From the NCBI GenBank assembly GCA_021927905.1, contig BLLK01000029.1:62001-126000 (forward strand): a DNA stretch of 64,000 bases. Direction: 5' to 3'. The DNA comes from Chaetoceros tenuissimus. Taxonomy: Eukaryota > Bacillariophyta > Thalassiosirophyceae > Chaetocerotales > Chaetocerotaceae. Made by a program: the position numbers and the translations under genes. How positions within the stretch are numbered: position 1 is the first letter of the stretch; every line of letters begins with the position of its first letter. Below, in pieces: positions 52,005 through 64,000 of this stretch. The notes beneath the pieces are model-generated. The model was not told the origin of the DNA. It did no database searches and saw only the letters and a program-made list of their open reading frames with translations.

Positions 52005-55000
52005 TCAAGCCTCAATGATTAGACTATCGCAGGAAATGTACAATTCATCCTCTTTGCTATCACAAAAGCATTTGTCAATACTTTCCACCATGATACTACC
52101 AGTAAGAGGACACTCAGCTGCAATCAAACCATCCATTTGACATTGTAATTCGTTTATCCGAGATTCTATTTCCTTATCTTCCATTTTCATCTCATCACTG
52201 TTATCAGAGGGTAGATTCTCGAGCTTCTTCTGTAAATCAACCATTTCTTTATCTATCGAGGAAAGCAGATTCTTTTGATCTTCGTTAAGGTATGGTAATA
52301 CCTCCTCTTTCAGTGCACTTTCTAGAGCCACGAATCCAGAAGGGAAAACATAAAATGGGGAATTTTCGTTTACAACAGATTTTTCAGTGAAAGCGCACTT
52401 GGCATCTATCTTCATTTCGCTAGTATATTCACCGAGCTGCCTTATTTCGTCACGGAGTCCGTTGCACGTGATGTCATATTCATTCATATCTTTCAAGAAG
52501 TCTTCAATACGAGAAGAGTATGATGTAAGTGCAAGACAAATTTCATCCTTGAACTCGTCGATTTGAGCAACATCTGGCAGGAAAGGTAATACATCTTCTA
52601 TACTCAGTATATCAGGGCCACATTCGTCAAGAACATTTAGCACCCTTGATACTATGTTTTCATCACTTCCTGAATCTTCCTCAGCTGCATTCTTTGCAAT
52701 CATGAGCCATAATCGTTTCTTCTCTTCCCGCTCAACACTATCACGAGTCAGCTCCTTTGCTAAAACTGGATCTACTTTGATGGCAAGTTCAACTGCCCGT
52801 TGACGCATACCTAATCCAATGTATAGCTTGATAACAGAACGAAAGTGTCTACCTGACTGAAGAACAATCCTCAAAGCACGAGGCAAATCGAGAGGCGATT
52901 TTTGACGAGGATTTAATCCTGGAACGCTTGCAGCATTCGAAATATGTTTTGAAAGAAATTGGTACAGAGGAGCTTCGTCTTCAAGTTCAATATAAAGGGA
53001 AACAAGGTAATTGAAAATTGCTGTACTTTTGCAACCTAGTGCAATAACACCTTCAAGATATGTGATCGAGGCAAACCCATCATTAACAAACTCTTTGTCA
53101 GAGTCATCTAGTTTCACTTCTACCACACCGCTTGTAATTTTAGATTCTGCTATCTTGATTTGGTTTTCTGTTGTCAATTCTTTCTTTGCTTCTTTACTAG
53201 CATCTAACCTCTTCTTTTCATATCTCATGAAAGTTGGAAGAAGCTTTGCGGCACTGAGTCCATCACGGAATCGCCCAAGGAAAGCCTTTGCACTTTCCAT
53301 TGGAGCTCTGCATAATAGTACAAAGGAGTGCTTATAATAATATGGTTCCGCTTGTTCAATTGGTGCATCGTTAAGTACCCTTAAAGCTTCGATGGCTCCA
53401 TTCTTTTTGATCGCACATAATGAGTCAATTGAGAGTCGATTAAAAATAATGATTAAAAAGAAGAATGCACAGTTGATTCTTACCTTGTAATTTGGATCAC
53501 ATAGTGAGGCATTAACAGCTGTACCGATGTCTCCAGCAGATGCTGCATACAAGGAGCATTCACTCGCAGCAACATTGTGTGAACACATTATTCTCAGGAT
53601 CGTCTTTGCGTCCATGTTGTATGTATTGGACGTCAAAAAATTCTGCATCATAAGTTGGGTATCATTTCTTTTCTCACTGATATCTGACTTTTCGTTTTCT
53701 TCTCGCTCAGCTAAGTAAAGTTCTACAAGCCAAGCTCCTAACATGGTACTACAATTTCATATTAGTCCGATCATTCAAAAGAAGGAGACAAAGATAATAA
53801 AGCAACACTTACCATGCAACCTCATCGTTTCTAGCTTTTGCAGATCTCATTTTATCGCTCAGATATGCAATAAGACCGGCATTTCCCCCTTTTAAAGCTT
53901 CTTTAGCCAAGTTAGATTCTCCAATAGCTTTCTTGTCCTTGATACCGATTGCTGGAAGCGCCAGTCTTATTGCAGTTTCAGCGAAAGGTTTTAATGTTGG
54001 AGGACATTGTGCCATATATTTAGCAGCAAGCTCTATGCGACCATGAGATAAATGAAACTCAGCTCTTGCGGCATTAACAACTGCTTTCTGTATTCCATTA
54101 GAGCACAAGGATTTCGTATGCTCAAATTCAGAATCCATGAATTTATCATCGTTCAGTCTTCGCATTGATGCATGAGGGGTAGTGAAAGCACCAGATGAAG
54201 TTCCTTTTAGACATGCATCAAGACTAAACTTCCATACATCTCTATCTTCACGGGTCGACGATATATGAATAAGAGATCGTGATTTCCTCAACCACACCTG
54301 ATCCGGTCTTCTCACGTCCATTATCAATTCAGATTGTCCCGAAAGAATACCACTATCTGAGTGAATATTTGAGCCAGAAGCTTGAGCCATTGCAACCCAA
54401 TCAAGCCTTTCTTTTTGAATTGTCTTCTTTGCGACGCGATTAATGAAACGAACTTCGTTTGAATCACTCAATGTGATGAAGTGATATGGGGTAATTGCGA
54501 TTGAAATAGGTAGAGATGAACCTTCATACATAAACATGCCTGCATCCACAATCCCATTGCCTCTTTTATTCCATGGTACATTTCGGCCATTGGATTGATC
54601 AATGGTTCCGTGATATATACCAGTCTCGGTACGGAGGGCAAAACATGTATCATATACGTGAAGATGAGCGTAATTGATGCTTCCAGGCAGTTCAAAGAAA
54701 CTTCGTGTACTTTTATTGTCACCCGAAGAGAACACATTTTGTAGCTTCGATGTATTACCATCATATCTATCAGTTTTACCAGTTGATAAGTATGAATGTA
54801 ATCTTGTCTGCTTATTCACTCCACTTGTTGCTGCGAGAACAACAGAACCTGAATTGTCGTCTTCTCCCAAGGAAAAATGAAGCCCCGAAACGATTCCGCT
54901 AGATGTTCCTGTTCCTGTCCCACTTTCCGTCTCATTCAATCGTACCATAAGACTAGGTAATTTTTCTTCCGAAGTACCCGAAGTGCTGCCTTCATCCTCA

Positions 55001-55854
55001 TCAGCTTCAATTTCATACTGGTAAATCTCGCCAAAGGAACTTCCCAACAAAATAGTGGAGGAAGCCCTTTCAGTGCCATTGGGTGACCAAGCTACTGAAG
55101 TGATGTAACATCCTGGAGTTAGCCCTAGTTGCACTGCAGATTCTTTTTGACTTGATCCTGTTTTCAAAGAAGTTACTTCACGCCAAGCTTTTCCTGGTCG
55201 AAAACTTCCACTTCCATCTGTGTTCAGACCAAATCCTTTTAACTTTCGTACCGATTTACCAGAAGTATGTGAATAATACAAATCTCCATTTGCTCCAGAT
55301 AAAAGCGCATGACTCCCAGTAGGATCCAAAAATACATGTGTAATTCTACCTTTTTTGGCAGTACTTGTAGAAGATGTTGAATTGGAAGGTCCATGAACTG
55401 TATTTGGAACAAGAAGCCATTCATGCGTGTTCCTTCTAACATTCCACCGCGATAGCAATCTCAAATGATTTGCAGAGGATACACTGCCACATTCAATAAC
55501 AGATACAATTAGTCCATTTGCAGCTGCTGTACAATGCAATCTTGGTGCTTTCAATGGTCTATTTCCAGTCAATTTTGGATCAAAGGTATCTTTCTCAGTT
55601 TGGTTTTGCCCCGTCATGAATTTCCCAACAAAACCACCCAATACTCCTGATTTATCGGTTGGAGCAGTTGTCAGTGGCTCTTCTGGAAATGCAGGTAACA
55701 CCGATGGTAGTGGCCATTCTATGTGCCTTGCTTCAAATATAGGATCTTCTCTCTCCGAATTTTGTATCTTTTGCATTCCTTTCCGTGTTGTGCTAGATGG
55801 ATTCATGCGTCGAGATCCTGTCGAAGGTGCGTCGTCAAAGGGATTCGTACTCAT
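52005..55854 (-). CDS. VPS18: Vps18-like subunit of HOPS/CORVET tethering complexes
   Basis: Exon 1 is 53813-55854 and exon 2 is 52005-53748 (minus strand), with a 64-bp GT-AG intron and matching phase; about 1261 aa. The N-terminal 400 residues form the Pep3/Vps18 beta-propeller (LPISIAITPYHFITLSDSNE, VRFINRVAKKTIQKERLDWV). The C-terminal part is the alpha-solenoid with the Vps18 signature: FLSKHISNAASVPG, DLPRALRIVLQSGRHFRSVI, RQRAVELAIKVDPVLAKE, KKRLWLMIAKNA, LSIEDVLPFLPDVAQIDEFK. The usual C-terminal RING is degenerate: its FPCGHxFHxxC block reads FPSGFVALESAL. 53403-53483 (81 bp, bounded by GTAAGA and AAAAG, hydrophobic if translated) may be a further in-frame intron. The protein tethers late endosomes and vacuoles for fusion. 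Confidence 0.9.
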
Positions 55855-56206
55855 GTTTTTATGTTTGTCGCCTGCCCTCTTTGAATTCTAAGTATTCTTT
55901 TGCTACTGCTTGCTTTGAATACAACTATTTCAGATAATACTTTCAACTTTCAAGGTGTGGTATTATGGTGCACATTGCAATACCGTAGTATCTCATCATG
56001 TAAAACTCACCTTTAGCTCAATGAGACAAAAAATCAGGTAGGATCCTTGTCGGAGATACGTAGGACCCACAAGGAGGCAGCATTGGGAAGTGCAACACAG
56101 CAACTTCAAAACTGCAAACTACAGAGATCAAAGATCTGTCAAAAACACAATTGCTTCTTCCATACATGTCGCTATATTAAAGAGAATAAAAGCAAATGCA
56201 TGAACA
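55855..56206. promoter_or_regulatory. Divergent promoter between VPS18 and PIKfyve genes
   Basis: 352 bp separate the two start codons. The stretch must hold both 5' UTRs and promoters. It contains a gatccttgtcggagatacgt block and several short A/T runs, but no site I can name. An ATG at 56199 is out of frame and closes within five codons (a tiny upstream ORF overlapping the PIKfyve start). Confidence 0.55.
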
Positions 56207-59200
56207 ATGTTTTCTAATCTCTGGAATCAATTTACACATCCCGAGCGAGAGGATTCAGATGAGGAATCAGCAGGCTTCACGCCTCGCAGGACAGAAGATG
56301 AGATTGCAACAGCATCCATGTTGACAACATTTCCAGCCTATGGAACAGCAACTAGTCGTAGAAAACCTACTCTGGAATCTACCTCTCCAACAAATAATTT
56401 GAATAATGCACCTACTGTCTCAAGTCTTGTAGCTGGCGATTGGGATATAAGTCCATCCATGAGACGTAGAAAGGGTGCCGATGGAATCAATGCTGTAGCT
56501 GGTTTGTTCAATTTTGATGATTTAGTACTCAGTGGTGATGAAACAGATGATAAATCCATCAATAGTACCATGTCTGCACCTTCGGTACCGGTGAAGAAAA
56601 GCCACATGGTGCAGAATGAAAATAAAGCCGAGAATATACCATGGAGTGATGATGAATTGAATTTATGGCGGGATTCATCTTTGAAAAAGAAAAAGAAGAA
56701 AAGTTCAAGGCATGCTTTTCATTCCCATCACAAGGATGAAATGAGTGTACTTGATAGTAGTGATGATATTCGGAAGCAATGGATTTATCATGGAAGCTCG
56801 AATAAAATTAATACGATGAATGCAGACAATCAACAACTAGCTTTGAAGAAAATGGAAAGGAAAGCAATACATACTGCTTATGATGATGGAGACTCTGATT
56901 CGGCTTCTTCAGACGACGGTAAAGAAGAAGAGAAACTTGATGAAAAGTCACTTTGGATGCCTGATCAATTGTGTAAAAAGTGTTATGCATGTGAGGCTCA
57001 ATTTACAGTCTTTCGGAGAAGACATCATTGTAGATTATGTGGACAAGTGTTTTGCAGCAGATGCAGTTCCTTTTTTGTTGAAATTGTAAATGGGAAAATT
57101 AACACTCAAACAGGACAATCGGAGCAAAACAATATCAGAACTATTAGAACATGCAAGGTTTGTTACCAGCAAGTCTCAGAAGTTGGTCCAAAAGGATTGA
57201 GCTTTCAAAACAATACAGAACATGAAAACAAGTCAAAAACAAACGAAATTGTAAAGCAGGACGGTTCAGGTATTCGTAACTTTTTTGTCGGAGCCGAAGA
57301 CAAGGTCACTGATAGGTTTCAAGGCGGTTCCTCTACTGACTTTTTAAATCTGGAATTGGTGAAGCAGAAGCTTGAGGAGGATAGAAGAAGGCGAGCCTGT
57401 GGGGATGCAAATATTTCAGAAGAGGGACATGTGAAAGAATTAACCAAAAACAAACCTCCAAATTCATTGCTCCAGAGGCGCTTTGGACGTTTGGCAGAAG
57501 CTGCAGCTCGAGAAGTCAGTGTAGGTGACACGGGCTTTAATGACGATGAAACTAAACTTGTTGGAATTGGAGTTCGAAATATTGACATTGATGAAATGGC
57601 TGAGTACGAGAAAGAAACGTCTAAAGATTTGAATGCTAGTGAAAAAAGAGGAGTAATTCTTCCACAGACCGATGATAGTAGTGTTGCAACTTCACTTGAC
57701 ACACAAAAACAATTTGCTGAAGAAATTAAACACGCAAATCGACATTTGCAAATGACTGCAGCTGATTATCTTGAGAAAATGGGGAAGGAACTAATCAAAA
57801 GTGATGCCCCTCTGCTTTTGAAAGAATTGGGCATAGCCGATGTATTAGATCCTAAGTTTGAGAAATGGGTGTCAAAGTTAATGACTCTCGCGACAAAGTG
57901 CTGTAAGTCAGTTCAGGTAGATATTAAGAAGGGTGACGCTCTTGATATCAGACCATACTGCAAAGTCAAAGGTGCGTGTCTAAATTTTCAACATTGTAAT
58001 TCTCGTACAAGAATAAAATCTGACTGTGCTTTTCTTCTAGCTATTAGTGGTGGCCTCCTAAAAGAGTCTGTTTTTTTCAGTGGTGTAATGTTTACTAAGA
58101 ACGTCAGCCACAAGTCAATGACTAGGGAGATAAAAAATCCTCGCATTATGCTTTTGAGTGGAGGTATTGATTACACCAGAGCCGACCACAAAATTGCATC
58201 CTTGAATACTCTACTCGAACAAGAAGATAAATATCTACAGATTTTAGTTGCAAAAATCACCAAGTTGAAACCTGATGTTTTGTTAGTTGGAAAGGCCGTC
58301 TCGAGGAAAGCACAAGAGCTACTTTTGGAGAAGAAGATCGTTTTGCTCCAGCACGTGAAGCCCTCTCTTATGGATAGAATAGCGCGACAAACTGGTGCAG
58401 TCGTGCTTTCGAGTACAGATCACGTCATGAATCAGTTTGGGTCGAGTGTACTGGGCTATTGTCGTCGCTTTCGTCTCGTCTCATTCCGCAACAACGACGT
58501 CTGGAGCAACAAAGAGAATAATGAGACTCAAAGTTCAGAATATGGAAAAGTCTGTTCTTTGATAAACAATATTGACAGCAAAAGTGATGTGGAAAACATT
58601 CTTTCCAATAGCGACCTATCACATAGTCAAAGACAGGCAATTCTCGCTGCTCATTTGCTAGGTGAAAAAGTTCATGATGGTGGTGAAGCTGTCAGAAGTG
58701 GTATTCAAAAGCGAGGAGTAACCCAAACTTATGTCATGATAGAAGGATGTCCAAGCCATTTAGGTTGTACAGTTATCCTTCGTGGAGCATCACGTCCGGC
58801 TTTGAAACAGGTCAAGAGAATATTAAAATTTCTCATCAATGTTGCGTACAACCTGCGCCTCGAGACTAAATATCTCATTGGTCGTAGAGCAGTATTGCCT
58901 CAAAACTACAAACTCCCTTTGACACCAACTATGAGTTCATCTCTTTGTGTTGATTATGGTGCACCAAATCAAAATAGAAATGGTGCACCAAATCAAAATA
59001 GAAAGCAGGTAAGGCCATGGAACCCAGGTAATTTGGATCCAATAACAATACGCTCTCTCAGTGGAAAGATAAATGCACTAGAGCACCAGTCAATTCTTAT
59101 GACATCCATTTGGATGGCTGGAAAAACCCAATGCTGCCCCGCAGAAGTCAAGGGGATTTCTTACTATTCTCAGCAAGACGTATCACTTGGCCAGTTTTTG

Positions 59201-62200
59201 AGAGATAGCTGTTTCAACCTAACGTTGAAATGCCAAAATCCAAACTGCAAGAAGTCTGTTCTTGAACATACCTTATCATTTGTACACAATGATGGTATGA
59301 TAAATATCAGTGTACAAGAAGCCGATGTGCCTAAACAAGATGTGTCAAGCCTCGAAAACGGTGATACAGGAGAAAGAAAAGAGCAATCAGATGAGATAGT
59401 CACTTGGACATATTGTGTAAACTGCAAGCGCGTAGTAACTCCCTTGTCCAAAATCGACGATGATACTTGGAAATATAGTTTTGGAAAGTTTCTTGAGGTT
59501 TCTTTCTACAACAAGTCTCTCTCTTGTAATTCACCGGATTATGGATGCAATTGCTCGCTACAAGAGAATAGCGTCCTATTTTTTGGATGCGGAAATCTTG
59601 CTGCCAGATTTTCATATGATAGGATCAAACCTTACAGTGTTTACCTTCGTCGTCATTTACCATTTGATGACGCGAGTCACAAAAGATCCATCGTTAAACA
59701 GCTCAATGAAATTATGGTAGCTTCTCCCGACCTGTTCGAAAGATTTAACAAGAAGATTGAAGATGTGAAGAGCGCTACAAAAGAGCTATTTGTAAATGCA
59801 GTCAATTCACCTGAGCATCTTCAAACAATTCTATCTGAACTGAACTCAATATCAAAAGAAGTAGACCACGCTTCAAAAACACTACGAAATAAGATAGTTG
59901 CCGTCACAAATAGCTATAATGCGTTCAACAAAGATGCAGAATCTGGATATTCCTATGGTGAAGTGAATCGCACCGCACAAGATGCATTTTCTCATTGTCC
60001 ATGGCAGGCAAGACGCTACGTTTTCCTCGTTTCTACAGCTTGGAATGAGAGATTGAGTGCAGTGGCACAAGCTGTTACTTCAATGAAAAAGGTGGTTATA
60101 GTATCACAGAAATTAAGTATTGGAATTAGATCCGATATTGGCGTACCTCAAGGTAAGACAAGTCACAACTATGCGTGAAAAGAAAAGATAGATAATGGTT
60201 TCAATTCTTATCAACTTTATTACAAAACAGGAGTAGGTGCTGACGGCGAGCTTGACGAAGTTCACGAGTCCATGCAAAGACTGAAAGAATTGAAGGAGAT
60301 ATATAAAGGTTTTAATGTATTTGGAGACATAGATTTTCAATCCAGTTTTAATGTGATGCCTGATATAAGAAAGGATGATAACGATGATAATGAGGATGAC
60401 GACGATATACAAGGTAGTACAGAGGATGATCTCCAAATAAATTTCTCTGAAGAAATCGATGCTGATGTCATGGCTTCTAGAATGAGAAGAACAGCAGTGC
60501 AAGTTTCAGACCAGAATTCAAGTAGGAAATCCACTAGTAGACCTAGAAACAGACCACCAAGTCAGCGTATGAGAGAAAATGGACAAAAGTCGTCACAGAT
60601 TCCACAAAGAGATTCTTTTACATCTATTTCATCAAGGTCTCCGTCTCCTTCGCCTCAGCAGAAAGCGAGAGCAGTTTCTGCTGGAGGAGCTGTTAAATCT
60701 GCAATTAATAGATTTTTCAATAGAGGTGGAAAGGATGACGACGACCGAATTGTTGATCTAGGTATGTTCAGAGAAGGAAGAGTACGTTTAGATACAGGAG
60801 TTGGTGGAGTTGTGATTCCTGTATATGACGAAAAACCGAGTACAATAATTGCCCATTCACTTGCTTCAATAGAATATGAAAATCTTTTCAGAAGACACAC
60901 AAGGAATTACCTGAAGGAAAGTGGTATATATAAGCGCAATAATGTTCCAGATGGTGATGAATTAGAAGCGGGCATTGAAGTTAAAGGGGGTAGCTACGAC
61001 CAGTCATCTCGTTCTAAAAAGTACGACTCTCGATCAAGTCGTAGAGGTAGAAGCGAGCTTAGAAAAAATACCGAGAAAATCAGTATATCGTCCAATACTT
61101 CTAATGCAAAAATTGATGTAGAAAAGAGAATGCTTGGGAGGAACAAATCCCATATAAAGCACACATTTCGAGATTACGACGAGAAAGGAAATCAAATTGC
61201 CAAGTACGTTGTTAGTACATTCTGGGCGACACAATTTCAAGCCGTACGCCAATCGTACCTGAAAGAACCAGGATCAGAAAAGTCTCCAGGATTTACTTAC
61301 AGCAAAAACATTATTGAAAAGAATTTTGTGAAGAGTCTTTCTACATCAGAATCTTTTGCTGCAGTAGGTGGCAAGAGTGGAGCTTCTTTCAGTAGAACAG
61401 ACGACGACCGATTTATTGTGAAGTCTATTTCGAGAACAGAACTCCAAATGTTTCTAGACTGCGCTCCCGCTTATTTTGAATATCTGGGTAAAGCGTTTTT
61501 CCATGGCCTTCCTACAATGTTATGTAAAATTGTTGGTGTGTATCAGATAGGTTATCATAATAGGGAGACAGGAAAGAAAACGATGGAGCAAGTTGCGGTT
61601 ATGCAGGTACGTGCACTTGTTCTACATCATCATTCGTCCCCAAGACACGATTTCGATGTGCTCACTTTTTATATTTCACCAGAACATTTTCCATGGTAGG
61701 AATGTGTCCAAAGTATTTGATTTAAAGGGATCTCTGAAAGGGCGCTTTGCGAAAAATTTAAGATACAACCGTGACAAGGCTGAAGCAAGAGCAAGTACTC
61801 CATCGAACACTCCATCGAAACGTTATGGTTCTGATTCTGACGCCTCATCTGAGGACGAGGCAGAGTATGCAATGTCTTACAATGTGAGCGACGACGAAGA
61901 CAATGAAAACAAGGGAGAAGACTCGAGTCCTTCATCTACACTCCTGGATGGTGATTTCCTCGATTTCACATTGGGGAGACCTTTGCCTCTCACTGACAAA
62001 GCAAAGGCCTCATTTCACATGAGTATTCTAAATGACACGCTATTCCTTTCTATTATCAATGTCCTTGATTACTCAATTTTGGTAGGAATCGATGAAGAGA
62101 AAAACGAACTGATTGTAGGCATTATTGACTTCATGAGACAGTATGACATTTTGAAACAGGTTGAGAGGTGAGTTATGATGTATAAGCAATATCTTCTAAT

Positions 62201-62380
62201 TCACAGAACCCTTGTCTAAATCTTTTTCCTTATTTACATAGAATGGGTAAATCGATCCCTATGATGGTGGGTTCTGAAGCACCGACAATCATTCAGCCTC
62301 CAGCCTACAAAGCTAGATTTGTCAAGAGTATGGAACGATATTTCATGACAACTCCTTCAAAATGGACTACAATTTCGTAA
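56207..62380 (+). CDS. FAB1: PIKfyve/Fab1-like phosphatidylinositol 3-phosphate 5-kinase
   Basis: Exons 56207-60152, 60231-61606, 61683-62167 and 62242-62380, with GT-AG introns of 74-78 bp and consistent phases; about 1981 aa. Residues 250-325 are a FYVE zinc finger (RRRHHCRLCG, eight Cys/His ligands) that binds PI3P. Residues 560-770 are a TCP1/Cpn60-like domain (RIMLLSGGIDYTRADHKIAS, KPDVLLVGKAVSRKAQE). Residues 990-1160 are the Cys-rich CCR region (CQNPNCKKSVLEH). The last 340 residues are the PIP kinase: GKSGASFSRTDDDRFIVKSI, VFDLKGSLKGR, VLDYSILVGID, VGIIDFMRQYDILKQVE. It makes PI(3,5)P2 on late endosomes and vacuoles. A 24-bp coding duplication at 58958-59005 repeats NGAPNQNR. The final exon is duplicated downstream. 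Confidence 0.93.
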
Positions 62381-62576
62381 ATCAATGAATCATATGAATA
62401 TTGTATTTACATAGAATGGGTAAATCGATCCCTATGATAGTAGGTTCTGAAGCACCGACAATCATTCAGCCTCCAGCCTACAAAGCTAGATTTGTCAAGA
62501 GTATGGAACGATATTTCATGACAACTCCTTCAAAATGGACTTCAATTTCGTAAATCAATGAATCATATGAATATTG
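62231..62576 (+). repeat. Tandem duplication of the last PIKfyve exon (173-bp period)
   Basis: 62231-62403 and 62404-62576 both contain the acceptor tatttacatag, the 46-codon terminal exon and the stop with its flank. They differ at about three coding bases: ATGATGGTG versus ATGATAGTA, and ACTACA versus ACTTCA. Both would encode a full C-terminus, differing at two residues (Met/Ile and Thr/Ser). Confidence 0.92.
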
Positions 62577-62588
62577 AATTAAATTAGT

Positions 62589-64000
62589 CTACTCTTCTTC
62601 ACTTTCTTCATCACTACTCTCGTCATCATCATCGTCGTTGTCATCATCATCATCTGACTTTTCGATGACTCTCAGAGCAAGCATTTTCCCAAATCCTGCG
62701 TCACGTAAAGTAATATCTTTATCCTCACCATAGTCAAAAGTTTGCTGCCCATTCATTATCATCAGGTTGACATTCTCTCTCTCCACCTTGAACATGGCAT
62801 CTATCCAATTGAATATTTGACCAACCTCGGTTTCGCTTTCAAATCTACGTTTCCCGGTTGTTCCATCAGTAAAGCGAAGTGCAATTATTACAACATCACT
62901 CGATCCAGCTGCAGGTTCCTCGGGTAGCGATTCCAACAATGTTACTCTTCGTTTCTTGATCATTTCTTCGTGCTCTTTCTTTCGAGCCTCTTCTTCAGCC
63001 TTTCTCTTAGCTTCCATTGCTTCTTCTTGTTCCCTTCTCTTATCATCTTCTAACGAAGCTTTGAAACCTTCTTTTCGTTCCTTGAAAAGAGCCAATTCCT
63101 TTCGCTCAAGTTGCATATTTGCATATTGCTTCGCATGTCGCTTTCTCAGAGCATTCAACCATTTTGCCATCGACTCTGAATCAGGAGGGGGATTACAGTG
63201 ATGCTGTGCCAACACTCGTGGTACAATCTTTGCTTGACCCGATGAATTTGCACTCAATTGCGGATATACAACCATCAGTACAGGTGCTTTTGTGCTTGTT
63301 TTCTTAACCTTCAAACGTTTCATTGCAACACTAGCTTCATTTGAATCATATTTTGTACTCCAAAATGCAAAAGACCCTCCATCTTCCTTCTTTCTCGCTT
63401 GATGTTCTGCAACCTTGTTGACTTCACTAGAAACAATACTTTCAATAGCCAATGCATCAGAGGCAGCTTTTCTAGGCTTGGATGATGGAATGAAAACTAC
63501 CAAAAGGCGTGCTTCAGACCTTGCTGATTGCATAGCATCTGTCAATGATCCTGCATGAATATTCACAGTTTCTTCGTCATCAAGCTCTATTCCATAGGCT
63601 TTGCATAAAAATTCTTCAAAATTGTCTTTTGAACGAGAAGATTTATCTGATTCGTAATGTTTATCAAATGAAGCCTTTATCATTGATGAAAATACATGAA
63701 ACATTCTGGAAACTGGATTCGAAGGCTCTTCATCCCACATTGCATCAATTCCTGCTCCAAGAGCTCTAGAGATAGCCAAGATTGGACTGAAAACTAAAGA
63801 TACCAAGGAGAACTCTGACGATTCTTTACTTGATTCCAACTTGGACGATAATTCCTCTGTCGCTTTCTTTCCTCCCCCACCTCGAATGTCTAGTAAACCA
63901 GATTGAACTTTCAGGCTATTGATATACGTTTTTTGCTTTGTAGGATATTCAAGCTTTCCTATGTTGCTTTCCAAGTTCAATTTGAATGCCACTACTGCAT
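62589..64000 (-). CDS. UAS/UBX-domain protein, 5' end outside the window
   Basis: The frame is open to the right edge with no ATG, so the start lies beyond 64000. Visible are about 470 residues: a Gly-rich LLDIRGGGG segment of the sort that follows diatom signal sequences, a hydrophobic stretch (FSLVSLVFSPILAISRALGA), a UAS-like thioredoxin-fold region (DAMQSARSEARLLVVFIPSS), a charged coiled coil (about 290-350, KRREQEEAMEAKRKAEEEAR), a C-terminal UBX domain (IIALRFTDGTTGKRRFES, VGQIFNWID) and an acidic tail. UBX domains bind Cdc48/p97. The layout resembles FAF2/UBXD8-type ER-associated degradation factors; a plastid-ERAD-like relative is possible if a signal peptide precedes it. Confidence 0.82.
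   Translation of the reverse strand, partial: AVVAFKLNLESNIGKLEYPTKQKTYINSLKVQSGLLDIRGGGGKKATEELSSKLESSKESSEFSLVSLVFSPILAISRALGAGIDAMWDEEPSNPVSRMFHVFSSMIKASFDKHYESDKSSRSKDNFEEFLCKAYGIELDDEETVNIHAGSLTDAMQSARSEARLLVVFIPSSKPRKAASDALAIESIVSSEVNKVAEHQARKKEDGGSFAFWSTKYDSNEASVAMKRLKVKKTSTKAPVLMVVYPQLSANSSGQAKIVPRVLAQHHCNPPPDSESMAKWLNALRKRHAKQYANMQLERKELALFKERKEGFKASLEDDKRREQEEAMEAKRKAEEEARKKEHEEMIKKRRVTLLESLPEEPAAGSSDVVIIALRFTDGTTGKRRFESETEVGQIFNWIDAMFKVERENVNLMIMNGQQTFDYGEDKDITLRDAGFGKMLALRVIEKSDDDDDNDDDDDESSDEESEEE

Noticed and set aside
56199-56216. Upstream ATG as the PIKfyve start
   Set aside because: It is out of frame and closes after five codons; the ATG at 56207 opens the long frame.

Overview
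The window looks like nuclear DNA of a diatom or close stramenopile relative. The support is: short GT-AG introns (mostly 65-90 bp, a few about 200 bp); a Ty1/copia element with the layout of diatom CoDi elements; secreted proteins with Pro/Thr/Ser/Ala linkers and repeated Cys-rich modules; helicase-associated-domain and HSF genes of the type expanded in diatoms; and AT-rich intergenic DNA. No genus can be named from the sequence alone.

Region 1 (1-27.4 kb, resuming at 35.2-41.2 kb) is an accessory island of membrane-anchored or secreted glycan-modifying enzymes. In order it holds: a fucosyltransferase-like gene (201-1955, +), a glycosyltransferase-sulfotransferase fusion (3582-6153, +), a secreted GT92-like enzyme with EGF and Cys-rich modules (7889-11569, +), a DUF616-type putative glycosyltransferase broken by a one-base frameshift (12932-15492, -), a further glycosyltransferase-like type II protein (18465-19591, -), a GT17-type N-acetylglucosaminyltransferase (20763-21788, -), a PC-esterase / glycan O-acetyltransferase-like gene (22571-23971, +), and a sulfotransferase-like gene (26487-27416, -). 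A close paralogue of the GT92-like gene lies at 37515-41196 (+). Between them are truncated and chimeric copies of the same genes and dispersed repeat modules that flank them. A shared 5' module, in the same orientation relative to the gene, precedes at least four of them. A shared 3' module follows several.

Region 2 (28.07-33.48 kb) is a recently inserted copia element on the minus strand. It has 178-bp LTRs that read as identical, a 5-bp target duplication, and gag, protease and pol separated by an in-frame UGA and then a frame change.

Region 3 (42.4-64 kb) is conserved housekeeping sequence without those modules. It holds an HSF-type transcription factor with its DNA-binding domain at the C-terminus (42377-45325, -), four copies of a 1031-bp tandem repeat (about 45632-49757), a helicase-associated-domain protein (50000-51468, -), a Vps18-like HOPS/CORVET subunit (52005-55854, -) head-to-head with a PIKfyve/Fab1-like PI3P 5-kinase (56207-62380, +), and a UAS/UBX protein running off the window end (62589-64000, -).

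How they work together (inference): the island genes would act in series in the secretory pathway to build, fucosylate, sulfate and acetylate cell-surface or secreted glycans. Their shared flanks suggest a cassette-like family that diversifies by duplication and ectopic recombination. The Vps18/PIKfyve pair shares a 352-bp divergent promoter and a late endosome/vacuole role. Exon boundaries are my own readings of splice sites and have no transcript support.
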